Positions 1 to 9,731 are shown, counted from the first letter of the stretch. The stretch: DNA of 64,000 nucleotides from CBCYMI01 sp965183855 (GCA_965183855.1 CBCYMI010000022.1:22594-86593), one strand, 5' to 3'. Program-made: numbers and translations. Notes: generated by a model not told the origin, from the letters alone.

Positions 1-522
1 TATTGGTTTTTTAATAATCTTATTAGATTGAAAATCAAACGCTAAAAAAGATAATTTTTGTAAATAAAAGTCTACGGGATGTTGCTGATTTTCCTGTATG
101 GAGTTTAAGGAATACTGCCTTTTTGTTTTGATCGTAAAGTTTAAGTCATAAAATGATTTTTGGAATAAAATACGCAAGCAAAACAAAGCTGATCTTGTTA
201 ATCTTTCATGGTTAAAAATAATAATATGATCATACTGATATAACCGCTCAGAATATATGAAAAATAGTGTTTTAAAAATAGATATTCCCTTACGTAAATT
301 GGGTAGTTGTTTTATATTTCGAAAATATCCACTTTTTCTAGCTAATGGCATATAGGATTTTTGTGTATATAGATCAATTTCAATATCTGACCGTAACGTG
401 CTGATTTTACGAATGGTTGAAAATGAATATAAAAAATAATCAAATCGATCAGAATCACTTAAAACCAGTAATTTTGAAGATTTGTACTGTTGTTTAGAAC
501 AGGAGAAAAAAGATAATCCCAT
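1..522 (-). CDS. Glycosyltransferase family 9 (heptosyltransferase-like), C-terminus off the window
   Basis: The minus strand is open for exactly 174 codons from ATG at 522 to the window edge, so this is the N-terminal part of a longer protein. The segment 'LLVLSDSDRFDYFLYSF' followed by 'LRSDIEIDLYTQKS' resembles the first Rossmann half of ADP-heptose:LPS heptosyltransferases (GT9), where a beta strand is followed by 'GD' and a search for other glycosyl acceptors; the canonical GD motif is degenerate here. No clear ribosome binding site precedes the ATG. A glycosyltransferase lies upstream on the same strand (801-1988), which suggests an LPS or capsule sugar-transfer role. The family assignment is tentative because only about half of the protein is visible. 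Confidence 0.4.
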   Translation of the reverse strand, partial: MGLSFFSCSKQQYKSSKLLVLSDSDRFDYFLYSFSTIRKISTLRSDIEIDLYTQKSYMPLARKSGYFRNIKQLPNLRKGISIFKTLFFIYSERLYQYDHIIIFNHERLTRSALFCLRILFQKSFYDLNFTIKTKRQYSLNSIQENQQHPVDFYLQKLSFLAFDFQSNKIIKKPI

Positions 523-800
523 AAATCTGACATATCATGATAGTTTGCTAAAAAAATATCCTTAAAAATTAAGTTTGGTCTGAAGATATTTTGTGCCAAT
601 ATTATTCATACTGAATCTGGTATGGATTTGTAAAGATATTTATTTATATCCTCATTTTTTATTATTTTGGAACTCTTAACCTAAATCATCCAGGATACAT
701 CATTTAAGTTAAGAATAAAGTCAAATGAAAACAAAAAGACAGAGCAAAAAATTAAACCCTGGCTAAAAACACATCAAAACCAAACAAATACATTAAGAGT

Positions 801-1988
801 TTATGCTAAACTCTTGCGATAGACAGAAAGCGTTTTCTGTTGCATGCTTTCCAATGTATATTTCTCTTCTATATATTTTCGTGCATGCTTTCCAAAATCA
901 GTATATTCAGAATGATTCATGTGTATAATTTCTTGCATTCTATTTGCCAAATCCTCAACATTTCCTGGCTGAACACGCCATCCTGTATGATGATGAATAA
1001 CGGTTTCTCTTGCGCCTCCATGATCTGAAACAATCACTGGTTTTTGCATGGATTGAGCTTCAATGGCCACTCTACCAAACGCTTCTGGTCTTGTTGATGG
1101 AGATAAAACAAGATCAGATATCGCATAGGCTGTAAACACATCACTCCTATGTGGCTGAAAAGAAACATGATTTGATAATCCCATCTCAAACACGAATTGC
1201 TCTAATTGAGATTTAAATGTTTTCCTGCCCTGATCATCTCCCAATAAGACAAGATGAGGCGTGGATGCCAATATTTCTGTTTCTCTTTTTTTCTCTCCTT
1301 TTAAAGACTGGCATAAAATTGAGAATGCCTTAATAGCAATATCTTGCCCTTTCCATGAAGTTAGCCTGCCTGGTAATAACCAAATCGCTTGCCCATAATC
1401 TCTTTCTCCTAACCATTGTTTTCTTAGAGAAAGACACGCTGTTTTTGAAACTCGCTTTAAATCAAAAAGAACAGGATCAACGCCTCTTGGAATCACATTA
1501 ATTTTTTCCGAAATCTTTTGGAAAGAAGAAAAAGATTCATATTCCTCTAAAATCAAATTCTTGATAAACTCAGAATTTGCAATGACATATTTTCCTCTTA
1601 CCATAACACTATTATAAAATCGCTTTAATGAATTTCCAGAACGATAACTGCCATGATATGTCGTTAGAAATACTGTTTTAGCTATTTTTCCTGCCAAATA
1701 AGCACTCCAGGCAGGCGCTCTGGAGCGAGCATGAAGAATTTGAATCTTATATCTATGTATTAAATCAATCATTTTCTTAATGTTTTGAACTAAAATAACG
1801 GGATTCTTTGACTGGACAGGTAAATAAATTATATGCGCTCCTAAATGCCTGGCAAACTCTGCCATTCTTCCTCCTTCTGTTAAAATATAGGCATTGCCCC
1901 CTGCCTTAATAATGGCTTGTGCAATTTCAATCGTCGTCCTTTCAGCTCCACCAGAATCAAGCCTTGGTATAATTTGCATAATATTCAT
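801..1988 (-). CDS. Glycosyltransferase family 4 (GT-B fold)
   Basis: A 395-residue protein with the two-Rossmann layout of GT4 enzymes. The N-terminal 'IIPRLDSGGAERTTIEIA' is the typical acceptor-domain start. The C-terminal donor-binding half has 'GRLTSWKGQD' (R208, K213) and the E-x7-E motif at E302 and E310. It is expected to transfer a nucleotide-activated sugar at the cytoplasmic membrane face, most likely onto an LPS core or surface polysaccharide. ATG at 1988 is preceded by an AAGG-type ribosome binding site. It is followed on the same strand by a GT9-like gene, consistent with an envelope-sugar locus. The sugar and acceptor cannot be read from the sequence. Confidence 0.85.
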   Translation of the reverse strand: MNIMQIIPRLDSGGAERTTIEIAQAIIKAGGNAYILTEGGRMAEFARHLGAHIIYLPVQSKNPVILVQNIKKMIDLIHRYKIQILHARSRAPAWSAYLAGKIAKTVFLTTYHGSYRSGNSLKRFYNSVMVRGKYVIANSEFIKNLILEEYESFSSFQKISEKINVIPRGVDPVLFDLKRVSKTACLSLRKQWLGERDYGQAIWLLPGRLTSWKGQDIAIKAFSILCQSLKGEKKRETEILASTPHLVLLGDDQGRKTFKSQLEQFVFEMGLSNHVSFQPHRSDVFTAYAISDLVLSPSTRPEAFGRVAIEAQSMQKPVIVSDHGGARETVIHHHTGWRVQPGNVEDLANRMQEIIHMNHSEYTDFGKHARKYIEEKYTLESMQQKTLSVYRKSLA

Positions 1989-2268
1989 AAAGCCTACCTT
2001 TTATAAATAAAATTATGGGTTAGCAATCCATTTATGAGAAATCTTATGATGATACGATGTCTTAAACAATCCTTCTAATGCAAATCTCCCAATGAAATTA
2101 TTAAAAAATCTACATTTTTTGATTTAATCTAATTCTCGTTTAAATCTATTTCGAAAATATTTCACCTACAGGTTTATATTGATTTTTTGATACCTTTGTC
2201 TGATAATACAAGAAAAATCAGAAGGATAATCAAACGCTAGTTTAATGCCAGAAGGATGATTAAAACAC

Positions 2269-3072
2269 ATGACAACTCAAACTGTTAAGAAATACCATTA
2301 TGATGTTAATCACAAATCCGAAACCCTGGTCTATCTTCAAAAAAAAGCAAATTCCTCTCACAACCAACAAAAAGGAATTATATGGCTGGGAGGCTTTAAA
2401 TCTGATATGTTAGGCAGTAAGGCTTCAGCATTAGAAGCTTTGGCCGTTAAATATCATTATGACTATCTGAGATTTGATTATTTTGGTCATGGCATGTCTT
2501 CAGGAGAATTTATCAACGGGACAATTTCACTTTGGCTGGAAAACACATTATCCATGATTGATAAAATTGCGCAAGGACCGCAAATTCTGGTCGGTTCTTC
2601 AATGGGAGGATGGCTTGCGCTCCTGGCAGCCCTGCAACGCCCGAAACGGATTAAATCTCTGTTTTTAATTGCTCCTGCCCCTGATTTTACAGAAAATCTG
2701 ATATGGGAAACACTAGATGACCCTGTACGTGAAACTTTAAAAAACAAAGGAATCTATTCAAAACCCTCAGAATATGATGATGAACCCTATATCATTACAA
2801 TGAAACTAATTGAAGATGCACGCCAACATCTTTTACTTGATTCTCAACCTGATTCTATCCCCATTAACCTTCCCATTTATATCGTTCAGGGATTAAAAGA
2901 TGAAGATGTTCCATGGCTTCATGCTTTGCGAATTTTGGATCATGTTCAAAGCAAACATGTCCAGTTTCATTTACTAAAAACAGGGGATCATCGTCTTTCT
3001 TCACCGACACATCTCAAACAGGTCGTACAACAATTTGAGACATTTCTACAAAACAATAATTCTTTATCTTAA
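2269..3072 (+). CDS. Alpha/beta hydrolase (serine hydrolase)
   Basis: A 267-residue single-domain alpha/beta hydrolase with no signal peptide. The nucleophile elbow is G-S-S-M-G-G with Ser111; an Asp in 'GLKDEDVPW' and the His of 'TGDHRL' complete a plausible triad. 'RFDYFGHGMSSGEF' is the strand and oxyanion region typical of small esterases and thioesterases of the ABHD10 type. The start ATG lies about ten bases after AGAAGG. That ribosome-binding segment is itself an imperfect repeat of a sequence 31 bases upstream (about 2220-2236 and 2251-2267). The gene stands alone, divergent from the upstream glycosyltransferase. The substrate is unknown. Confidence 0.8.
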   Translation: MTTQTVKKYHYDVNHKSETLVYLQKKANSSHNQQKGIIWLGGFKSDMLGSKASALEALAVKYHYDYLRFDYFGHGMSSGEFINGTISLWLENTLSMIDKIAQGPQILVGSSMGGWLALLAALQRPKRIKSLFLIAPAPDFTENLIWETLDDPVRETLKNKGIYSKPSEYDDEPYIITMKLIEDARQHLLLDSQPDSIPINLPIYIVQGLKDEDVPWLHALRILDHVQSKHVQFHLLKTGDHRLSSPTHLKQVVQQFETFLQNNNSLS

Positions 3073-3139
3073 AGAAATCCTATCAATAGAGATAAATACG
3101 AGAAAAACCTGTTTCTGAAAAGCCAAATATTAAAATTTT

Positions 3140-3967
3140 CTATTTTAAAAATGTTAAAATGCTTTCTAAAAACAAGGAAAGCCCAACGCATAATAATCCT
3201 ATTGAAAATAATTTTTTTAATAATAATCCTGGCAAGTTATGTGCACAATAAACCCCAAATGGAGTACAAAAATATGTCATAGCTATAATCAAAAAAAACG
3301 CAGGAAGGTTAATATAGCCCAAAGACCACATAGGAAGATCAGAGACATATAATCCAGACAAAACATACCCAAACATGCCAACCAGTCCAATCGCAAATCC
3401 AAAACCAGATGCCGTTGCAACAGCTCTGTGTATATCTCGTCCATAACCAACCATTAAACTAACTCCCAAAACGCCCCCACCAATCCCTAAAATAGAAGAA
3501 AGAATACCAATTAAATTACCTATAAAAACAAGAGCAATTCCTGTTGGCATTTTATTTCCAAATCTTGGCTTTGGGCTTTCAGACATAAAATTTACAGAGA
3601 AAAAAATCATAAATAGGCTAAAAAAAAGCGTTAATAATCTGCCAGGTAATAATCCTGCAATTTGCGCCCCAAAAAAAGCTCCCATGCCAATAAAAGGAGC
3701 CCATAACTTTAAAATTTTCCAATCCACTGCTCGTTTTTCATGATGTTTTTGAAGTGACCTTAAAGACGTAACAAGGATGGTCGCAACAGAGGTTCCAAGT
3801 GCAATATGCATTCTTAACTCATCTGATATGCCAATCTCTGCCAGAGCATAATAAAGAGCAGGAACAATAATAACCCCTCCCCCGATTCCAAATAATCCTG
3901 CACAAAATCCTGCAAATGAACCTGCTAATATTAACACCAAAACAGCAATCAAAAAAGAAAAATCCAT
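3140..3967 (-). CDS. TauE/SafE (TSUP) family permease
   Basis: A 275-residue integral membrane protein with about eight hydrophobic segments. It has the duplicated TSUP signature: 'GIGGGVIIVPAL' near residue 27 and 'GIGGGVLGVSLMVG' near residue 165, one per half. The family exports or imports small organosulfur or carboxylate anions such as sulfite, sulfoacetate or taurine breakdown products across the inner membrane. The start at 3967 follows AAGG. It converges on the alpha/beta hydrolase at 2269-3072, with only about 70 bases between the stops. No sulfur-metabolism neighbours are present, so the substrate stays open. Confidence 0.85.
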   Translation of the reverse strand: MDFSFLIAVLVLILAGSFAGFCAGLFGIGGGVIIVPALYYALAEIGISDELRMHIALGTSVATILVTSLRSLQKHHEKRAVDWKILKLWAPFIGMGAFFGAQIAGLLPGRLLTLFFSLFMIFFSVNFMSESPKPRFGNKMPTGIALVFIGNLIGILSSILGIGGGVLGVSLMVGYGRDIHRAVATASGFGFAIGLVGMFGYVLSGLYVSDLPMWSLGYINLPAFFLIIAMTYFCTPFGVYCAHNLPGLLLKKLFSIGLLCVGLSLFLESILTFLK

Positions 3968-4413
3968 TATGGAGCCTTTTCATAAAGATTAGGATATTCT
4001 ATTTGTAAATAATAGAAACCAAGTTGTAATCAGCATAAAATATACCATCAATTCTCTATCAGATAGACCTTACGTATAAATCCCATTCTAGCCTTTAATA
4101 CGCAAATTGTGTAAATCACCTGACTGAGCTAAAATAAGTATTAACCTAAAATCCAGTTTAGGATAAATTCAATATATGACAGATCTAAAAAAGATTTAAA
4201 TCCTGAACCAAAAAAATTGAATCTATTAACAGCCAGTTTGATATAAATTTATGTATACATGCCTTTCTGCCTGTTTTTCAAAGAATTTATTTAAATAAAC
4301 TCAAACAGATTAATCGTAAAATAATTCTATAGTACCCCTCCCTAAAATCTGATATATTATCTTAAATAATAAAAAACTGAACATTCATAAAAAATAAAGA
4401 GACTTTATATAAA
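3968..4413. other. Gene-free gap upstream of lptB
   Basis: There are 446 AT-rich bases between the TSUP permease and lptB. In many alphaproteobacteria lptC and lptA sit directly upstream of lptB. I find no convincing coding remnant of either here, only stop-rich sequence and AT-rich -10-like hexamers just before lptB. Confidence 0.5.
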
Positions 4414-5169
4414 ATGAACCATACTTACAGTGAGAAAATAAAATTAACAGATAATCTGACTATTGTCGGTCTTGGTAAAAATTTTGGAAAAAGGAAAGTT
4501 GTCAACGATGTCAGCTTATGTGTTAATAAAGGTGAAATTATAGGTCTTTTAGGACCAAATGGAGCAGGAAAAACAACCTGTTTTTATATGATTACAGGAT
4601 TAATCAAAGCAGATAGAGGACGTATTTTTTATAGCGGAAAAGATATTACAAAACTTCCTATGTATCAAAGAGCACGCTTGGGAATTGGATACTTGCCACA
4701 AGAAACCTCTATTTTTAGAGGCATGACTATTTGGCAAAATATATATAGTATTGTTGAGATTAATGAAAAAAAAGAATCGTTGCGAAAAAAAAGAACTGAG
4801 GAATTGTTAAGTGAATTAAATATTCTACATCTTAAGGATTCCGCCGCTGTTACCTTGTCAGGAGGAGAAAGAAGACGCGTTGAGATTGCAAGAGCATTAG
4901 CATCTAATCCTTCATTTATTCTTCTTGATGAACCGTTTAGTGGTATTGACCCTCTTGCAGTTGCAGATATTTCATACCTGATTAAATATCTGAAAAAACG
5001 AAATATCGGTGTTTTAATTACAGATCATCAAGTAAGAGAAACCCTGAGCATTGTCGATAAAGCTATTATTATCCATGAAGGGCGCGTTTTGTTTGAAGGC
5101 ATGCCAAAAGATGTCTTAGAAGATAAAAATGTTAGATGCGTATATCTTGGTGAAAGGTTTAGTCACTAA
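4414..5169 (+). CDS. lptB: LPS export ABC transporter ATP-binding protein LptB
   Basis: A 251-residue ABC ATPase that powers extraction of lipopolysaccharide from the inner membrane with LptF and LptG. Walker A is GPNGAGKTT (47-55), the signature LSGGE is at 148-152, Walker B ILLDEP is at 169-174, and the switch His is H205 in 'ITDHQVRET', a segment diagnostic of LptB. 'GYLPQETSIFRGMT' in the Q-loop region is also typical. An N-terminal extension of about 15 residues precedes the usual start. It lies 14 bases upstream of rpoN, in the conserved lptB-rpoN-hpf-ptsN order. The usual upstream partners lptC and lptA are absent. Confidence 0.95.
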   Translation: MNHTYSEKIKLTDNLTIVGLGKNFGKRKVVNDVSLCVNKGEIIGLLGPNGAGKTTCFYMITGLIKADRGRIFYSGKDITKLPMYQRARLGIGYLPQETSIFRGMTIWQNIYSIVEINEKKESLRKKRTEELLSELNILHLKDSAAVTLSGGERRRVEIARALASNPSFILLDEPFSGIDPLAVADISYLIKYLKKRNIGVLITDHQVRETLSIVDKAIIIHEGRVLFEGMPKDVLEDKNVRCVYLGERFSH

Positions 5170-5183
5170 AGGGAGATGAGAAA

Positions 5184-6773
5184 ATGGCAAACCGCCCAAA
5201 CCTTGAATTAAAACAAAAACAATCCCTGGTCATGATGCCACAATTGCAACAAGCCATTAAAATGTTGCAAATGTCTCAGGCAGATTTGCTGGAATTTATC
5301 AAACATGAACTTGAAAACAATCCTTTGCTTGAAAAAGCAGACGAAACTCAAACCCCAGAATCAAAAAACGATTCAGATTCAGATTCAGAAACCTATGCCC
5401 AAAATAAAGAAAACGCAAAAGAAGAACAAAATAAAAGCCCTCAAACAAACCTGGAAAGTCAAAAAAAACAACCCTCTGAAACAGGAGGAAACGATACATC
5501 AAGACTGGAAGAATTGCATTTGGGTGAAAGACAAGGTGAAAACATCTCTCAATCTGAGCTCGATACCCATACAGAAAACCTGTATGATGATCCAGATGGA
5601 TATGCCCCCATCCATAATAGAGATTTAAGCACTGGCTATAGCCATTCTACGGGGCATGAAGAATTCAATAGAATTGAAAATCAGGCTGGAAACATAACTC
5701 TCAAAGAACACTTAATCGAACAAATAGCAATCTATGGATTATCAGAAATTGATTATGCAATTGCTCTTTATTTGATTGATCAGGTCAATGAAAATGGCTA
5801 TATCACAATTGAAATCGAAGACGTTGCAAATCGATTGAACGTTGAAAAAAACCATATTGAAACCATCTTAAAAAAATTACAATCTCTAGATCCAACAGGG
5901 GTCATGGCCAGATCTGTACAAGAATGCCTCTCCCTCCAACTTATTGAAAAAAAACGATTCGATTCTAAAATACAGATCTTAATCGAAAATTTAAATCTAC
6001 TTGCTCAATCAAATTATAAAACCTTAATAAAACGATGTTCTGTGACTTCAAAAGAACTTGATGATATGATTGATACATTAAAATCATTAAGCCCAAAACC
6101 AGGACTTTCTTTCGGAGAAGAAATCTCTCCAACTGTAATTCCAGATGCCATTATACAAACCCATCCAGATGGCGGATGGAAAATTGAACTAAATACAGAA
6201 ACCTTACCTAAACTATTGATTAATATGAAATACTATAATGAAGTAAATCATAAATCAACGCAACAAACAGAAAAGAATTTTGTTTCTGAATGCCATAAAA
6301 ATGCAAACTGGCTTATTAAAAGCCTGAACCAAAGAGCACAAACAATTCTAAAAGTCGTAACCGAAATAGTTAAACGACAAGATGCATTTCTTATTTATGG
6401 AATCACACATTTAAAACCATTGAATTTAAAAGATGTTGCACAGAGTATTAATATGCATGAATCAACGATTAGTCGCGCAACAGCAAATAAATATATAGAA
6501 ACACCAAGAGGTGTTTTCGAGATGAAATTCTTCTTTTCTTCTTCTCTCACATCTTCAAATGATGAGCTTAAAATATCAACTGAAGCCGTTAAATATCATA
6601 TTCAAAAAATAATTACAGAAGAGACAGTTGATTCTGTATTATCAGATGATAAAATTGTACAGCACTTACAAAAAACAGGCGTTGAGATTGCAAGGAGAAC
6701 CGTAACCAAATATAGAGAAATTATGAATATTCCTTCTTCTGCTGAGCGCAAGAGAAAGTTTAAAAATAAATAA
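5184..6773 (+). CDS. rpoN: RNA polymerase sigma-54 factor RpoN
   Basis: A 529-residue sigma-54 that directs RNA polymerase to -24/-12 promoters under enhancer-binding activators. The glutamine-rich region I is at the N-terminus (LKQKQSLVMMPQLQQAIKML). It is followed by an unusually long acidic and polar linker at about 50-150 containing a DSDSDS repeat (bases about 5371-5388), the core-binding domain, the HTH and the RpoN box (ARRTVTKYRE) near residue 505. GGGAGA precedes ATG at 5184. It is intact, so sigma-54 regulation should be functional despite gene loss elsewhere. I saw no convincing -24/-12 promoter in the window. Confidence 0.97.
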   Translation: MANRPNLELKQKQSLVMMPQLQQAIKMLQMSQADLLEFIKHELENNPLLEKADETQTPESKNDSDSDSETYAQNKENAKEEQNKSPQTNLESQKKQPSETGGNDTSRLEELHLGERQGENISQSELDTHTENLYDDPDGYAPIHNRDLSTGYSHSTGHEEFNRIENQAGNITLKEHLIEQIAIYGLSEIDYAIALYLIDQVNENGYITIEIEDVANRLNVEKNHIETILKKLQSLDPTGVMARSVQECLSLQLIEKKRFDSKIQILIENLNLLAQSNYKTLIKRCSVTSKELDDMIDTLKSLSPKPGLSFGEEISPTVIPDAIIQTHPDGGWKIELNTETLPKLLINMKYYNEVNHKSTQQTEKNFVSECHKNANWLIKSLNQRAQTILKVVTEIVKRQDAFLIYGITHLKPLNLKDVAQSINMHESTISRATANKYIETPRGVFEMKFFFSSSLTSSNDELKISTEAVKYHIQKIITEETVDSVLSDDKIVQHLQKTGVEIARRTVTKYREIMNIPSSAERKRKFKNK

Positions 6774-6942
6774 AAAACCTGGTTTCAGACTATAATGGCT
6801 TATTTTATACATTTTGATCTTATAAATAAATGCTTAATAGAAAATAGGATATCAATCATAAAGCATATCCACGATATATAGATAAGAAAGTCTAATTATT
6901 ATATCTAACCCTTCTTATTACACCAAGCATAGGAGAACGAAA

Positions 6943-7539
6943 GTGCAAATACAAATTGTCGGTAAAGGAATTGATCTTTCAGAAGCACTCAGAACCCATA
7001 TTGAAGACCATGTTACACAGGCTGTCGAAAAATACTCAAACAGACCAGGTGAAGCTTATATTACAGTTCATAAAAATAATTATAATTTTGAAGTTAATGT
7101 ATCGCTTCATCTTTCTTCAGGCGTTATGTTACAGGCACATGGTGAAGGCACAGACGCTTATACTTCTTGTGAAAACTGTATGACTAAACTGGAAAAAAGA
7201 CTGCGTCGATATAAAAGAAAACTTAAAAACCACCATAATACACAAAAATATGACCTTCCAGCAGAAAAAACATTCTTTTATGTGATCAAAAGCGAAACAG
7301 ATCTAAATGATCCTGATGATATAGATGATGCAGAAGAAGAAAAAGCACCAACTATTATTGCAGAACATCCAGGAGAAATTAGAACATTAACCGTCAGTAT
7401 GGCTGTACAAGAAATGGATCTAACCGATGCACCTGTTTTAATATTTCGTAATGCAGCTCATGGTGGATTAAACATTGTTATGAGAAGAGCCGATGGTCAT
7501 ATTGGTTGGATAGACCCAGACAGAGTAACCCGTTCATAA
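6943..7539 (+). CDS. hpf: Ribosome hibernation promoting factor, long form
   Basis: A 198-residue protein. The N-terminal sigma-54 modulation/S30AE domain (1 to about 105, starting QIQIVGKGIDLSEALR) binds the 30S decoding centre. The C-terminal domain (about 135-198, with 'MDLTDAPVLIFRN' and 'VMRRADGHIGWIDP') dimerises ribosomes to 100S particles, so this is the long HPF rather than the short E. coli-type protein. It starts at GTG 6943, supported by AGGAGA eight bases upstream; no in-frame ATG lies nearby. It follows rpoN by about 170 bases. Confidence 0.95.
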   Translation: MQIQIVGKGIDLSEALRTHIEDHVTQAVEKYSNRPGEAYITVHKNNYNFEVNVSLHLSSGVMLQAHGEGTDAYTSCENCMTKLEKRLRRYKRKLKNHHNTQKYDLPAEKTFFYVIKSETDLNDPDDIDDAEEEKAPTIIAEHPGEIRTLTVSMAVQEMDLTDAPVLIFRNAAHGGLNIVMRRADGHIGWIDPDRVTRS

Positions 7540-7760
7540 ATTTATAATACTTATTATTTTGAACTCAACTTATAACATTTGCCTGAATTGCTCTTGTCTT
7601 ACCAAAGCAATCAAGATAGAACTTGTCATGCTTATCTTCTTCTGATAAAGAAATAGGCAAGTTAATTGGCAATGCAAATAGAATAATATATGCTAATCTA
7701 AAAGCATTAGGTCATACAGGGGGAGTGATGTAAACCAGCATTTATTCAGGCAATTATTAA

Positions 7761-8237
7761 ATGAGAACGAACATGTCAGTTTACGAGTTAATTCCAGAAA
7801 ATGTTTTCACAGATTTAAGGGCGAGTGGAAAGCGTCAAGTTTTGCAATCCATGGCAAAACATGCTTCAGAAATTTATAAAATTGATTCAGATATTATCCT
7901 GAAATCTGTCCTGTCAAGAGAAAAACTTGGTTCAACAGGCGTTGGGAACGGAGTTGCTATACCACATGCACGAATTGAAGGCTTGAATACTATTTCAGGA
8001 TTATTCGCAAGACTCCAAACACCAACTGAGTTTAATGCAATCGATGACCGCCCTGTTGATCTGGTTTTCATGTTACTTGCCCCAAAAAAAACAGGGGTTG
8101 AGCACTTACAAGCCCTTGCACACATATCAAGACTATTAAGACGGAAAAACTTTCGTGAAGCTCTGAGAAATGCACCAAATTCAGAAGCTATTTATGCCCT
8201 GCTTTCTGACCAAGAAGCCTTTTCTATTGCGTCATAG
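7761..8237 (+). CDS. ptsN: PTS IIA-like nitrogen regulatory protein PtsN
   Basis: A 158-residue EIIA-Ntr, the terminal phosphocarrier of the nitrogen PTS. It regulates potassium transport, stress and nitrogen responses rather than sugar uptake. The phosphorylated histidine is H69 in 'GVAIPHARI', and 'SREKLGSTGVGNG' precedes it as in the family. A second in-frame ATG at 7773 has a better-spaced GAGA and gives 154 residues; it may be the real start. It completes the conserved rpoN-hpf-ptsN block. The PTS partners ptsP and ptsO are not in this window. Confidence 0.94.
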   Translation: MRTNMSVYELIPENVFTDLRASGKRQVLQSMAKHASEIYKIDSDIILKSVLSREKLGSTGVGNGVAIPHARIEGLNTISGLFARLQTPTEFNAIDDRPVDLVFMLLAPKKTGVEHLQALAHISRLLRRKNFREALRNAPNSEAIYALLSDQEAFSIAS

Positions 8238-8460
8238 AAAATCTATATATTTCCTATTTCAAAAATGTAGATTGTTTTTCTTAGATTCATGCTTAAAGAA
8301 AACAGAAGTGAACTTATGAAAGAGAAATCAAAAATAACCGAATTATAATGTTTTCTGTTGGGATGATCAAATCAAAGAAACAGCATTTTTACTTCTCAAA
8401 CAATCTTTCTTATTAAAACACTTTCTTCCAGTTTGAAAAGCCTGTCTTATGTCATATATA

Positions 8461-8982
8461 TCATGCCTGTTGTTTTATATTGCTATTTCTGATTTTCATT
8501 ACAGCTTCTTCAATAGACAAAAAAACATCATAACATAAAATCATATCAACAGCTTTGTAGTTGCTGGCAAGAGGTAATCGAATCCAGAATTGTATATATT
8601 GACTTTCTTCCAATTGATTAAATTTTACAACGCCTGTTGCGGGCAATCCATGTTCAACAATCCAGTTATAAGCCTGATACCAATATTTCTTTTTGTTACC
8701 AAATGGAATTTCACCAAAATTCAAACCTGTAATTTCTGTCTGATAAAACCGAAATAAATTTGTACCAGCCAAACGAATACGATATCTCAGCCCCTCATCA
8801 ACTGAATGAGAATTAACATCAATAAGGCTAACCATTGGCAAAAGATGCAAAAAATCTTTAGGATGAATATCCTTACGGGCAGGTATTCCTTCAAGCGTTT
8901 TTTTGCTTAACCAATACTCATAAAGAGTTTTTTGCTCTTTAAACATAAGCCTGTTTTTAAATTTTTCAGAATTCTCAATCAA
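8461..8982 (-). CDS. PAS-domain protein (PAS_5 type)
   Basis: The protein has about 173 residues. 'LYEYWLSKK', 'IPARKDIHPKDF', 'LPMVSLIDV' and 'YRIRLAGTNLFRFYQTEITG' match the single PAS_5 domain common in Rhodospirillales, whose proteins consist of this domain alone and whose ligand is unknown. TTG at 8982 is preferred because GAGG lies about seven bases upstream. TTG at 8994 overlaps that site, and ATG at 8946 would also keep the whole domain. No output domain is fused. It lies between ptsN and the MucR-type regulator. Confidence 0.7.
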   Translation of the reverse strand: MIENSEKFKNRLMFKEQKTLYEYWLSKKTLEGIPARKDIHPKDFLHLLPMVSLIDVNSHSVDEGLRYRIRLAGTNLFRFYQTEITGLNFGEIPFGNKKKYWYQAYNWIVEHGLPATGVVKFNQLEESQYIQFWIRLPLASNYKAVDMILCYDVFLSIEEAVMKIRNSNIKQQA

Positions 8983-9317
8983 AAAACACCTCAAAAAAAC
9001 GAATCATTCTTTAATAAAGTGTTAAATTTTTAATATTTATTCAAGTGGCTTGTAAAAAAAAACTGGAAAACAATAAAACAAAAACATGCCTATTCTATCT
9101 ATCCCCCTAATTTATCTTCATCATATAAACTCTGATTTTATACGAAGAATACCTCTTTAGCAAAATCCAAAACTTGCTTCTTAATGAAGTCAGATCTTAA
9201 AATTAAAAATGGATCTTTCTTTATATTTCTTTAAAAAAGATAAATATATTCTTGTAACCATAAGGGATTTTGCCTACGCAAAAATACTCTAAAAACAGAC
9301 CTTTATTTATAGCGTGA
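8983..9317. other. Gene-free gap
   Basis: AT-rich spacer between the MucR-type gene and the PAS gene, both on the minus strand. I see no supported ORF, RNA or remnant in it. Confidence 0.5.
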
Positions 9318-9731
9318 CTAAGGCTTTCTTTTTTTTGCCAGCCTTGCTTTTCCCAAGCCCATTTCTTTTGCCAGTCTAGAACGTGCTTTTGCATATTCAG
9401 GAGCAACCATAGGGTATGTCACAGGTAAATTCCACTTTTCTCTGTATTGTTCTGGAGTCATATTATATTTTGTTTTCAAATGTCGCTTTAAGGATTTAAA
9501 CTGTTTTCCATCTTCAAGACAAATAATATAATCTGCAAATATAGACTGATCTATTGGTACCATCGGCTCACGTCTTTTCATGCTCTCATGATTTAGATAT
9601 ATACATTCATACAATGTCTTATACGTGCTCCTGATTAAATCTTGCAATTCTCCAGAAGATATTTTGTTGTTCACTATATAAGCAGAGACGATATCAACAG
9701 TCATCCCCACCAATTTATTTTTATCTATCAT
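9318..9731 (-). CDS. Ros/MucR-family transcriptional regulator
   Basis: A 137-residue MucR-family protein, a DNA-binding, H-NS-like regulator that in alphaproteobacteria controls exopolysaccharide, motility and host-interaction genes. The family core is clear: 'CLEDGKQFKSLKRHL', 'YNMTPEQYREKW', 'LPVTYPMVAP'. In the zinc-finger region, counting from ATG 9731, C71 and H84 remain, but the second Cys position is D74 and the second His position is K88. The classical C2H2 site is therefore incomplete, as reported for some zinc-independent MucR homologues. A GTG one codon upstream (9734) is an alternative start. It is monocistronic. Confidence 0.9.
   Translation of the reverse strand: MIDKNKLVGMTVDIVSAYIVNNKISSGELQDLIRSTYKTLYECIYLNHESMKRREPMVPIDQSIFADYIICLEDGKQFKSLKRHLKTKYNMTPEQYREKWNLPVTYPMVAPEYAKARSRLAKEMGLGKARLAKKRKP

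Noticed and set aside
5305..5628. Lys/Gln-rich plus-strand ORF within rpoN
   Set aside because: It is a frame shadow of the low-complexity acidic linker of sigma-54.
7650..7690. Sigma-54 promoter upstream of ptsN (TTGGCA element)
   Set aside because: The TGC element at the correct -12 spacing is missing.
9221..9406. 61-codon ORF overlapping the end of the MucR-type gene
   Set aside because: Same-strand frame shadow without a ribosome binding site; the MucR frame is strongly conserved.
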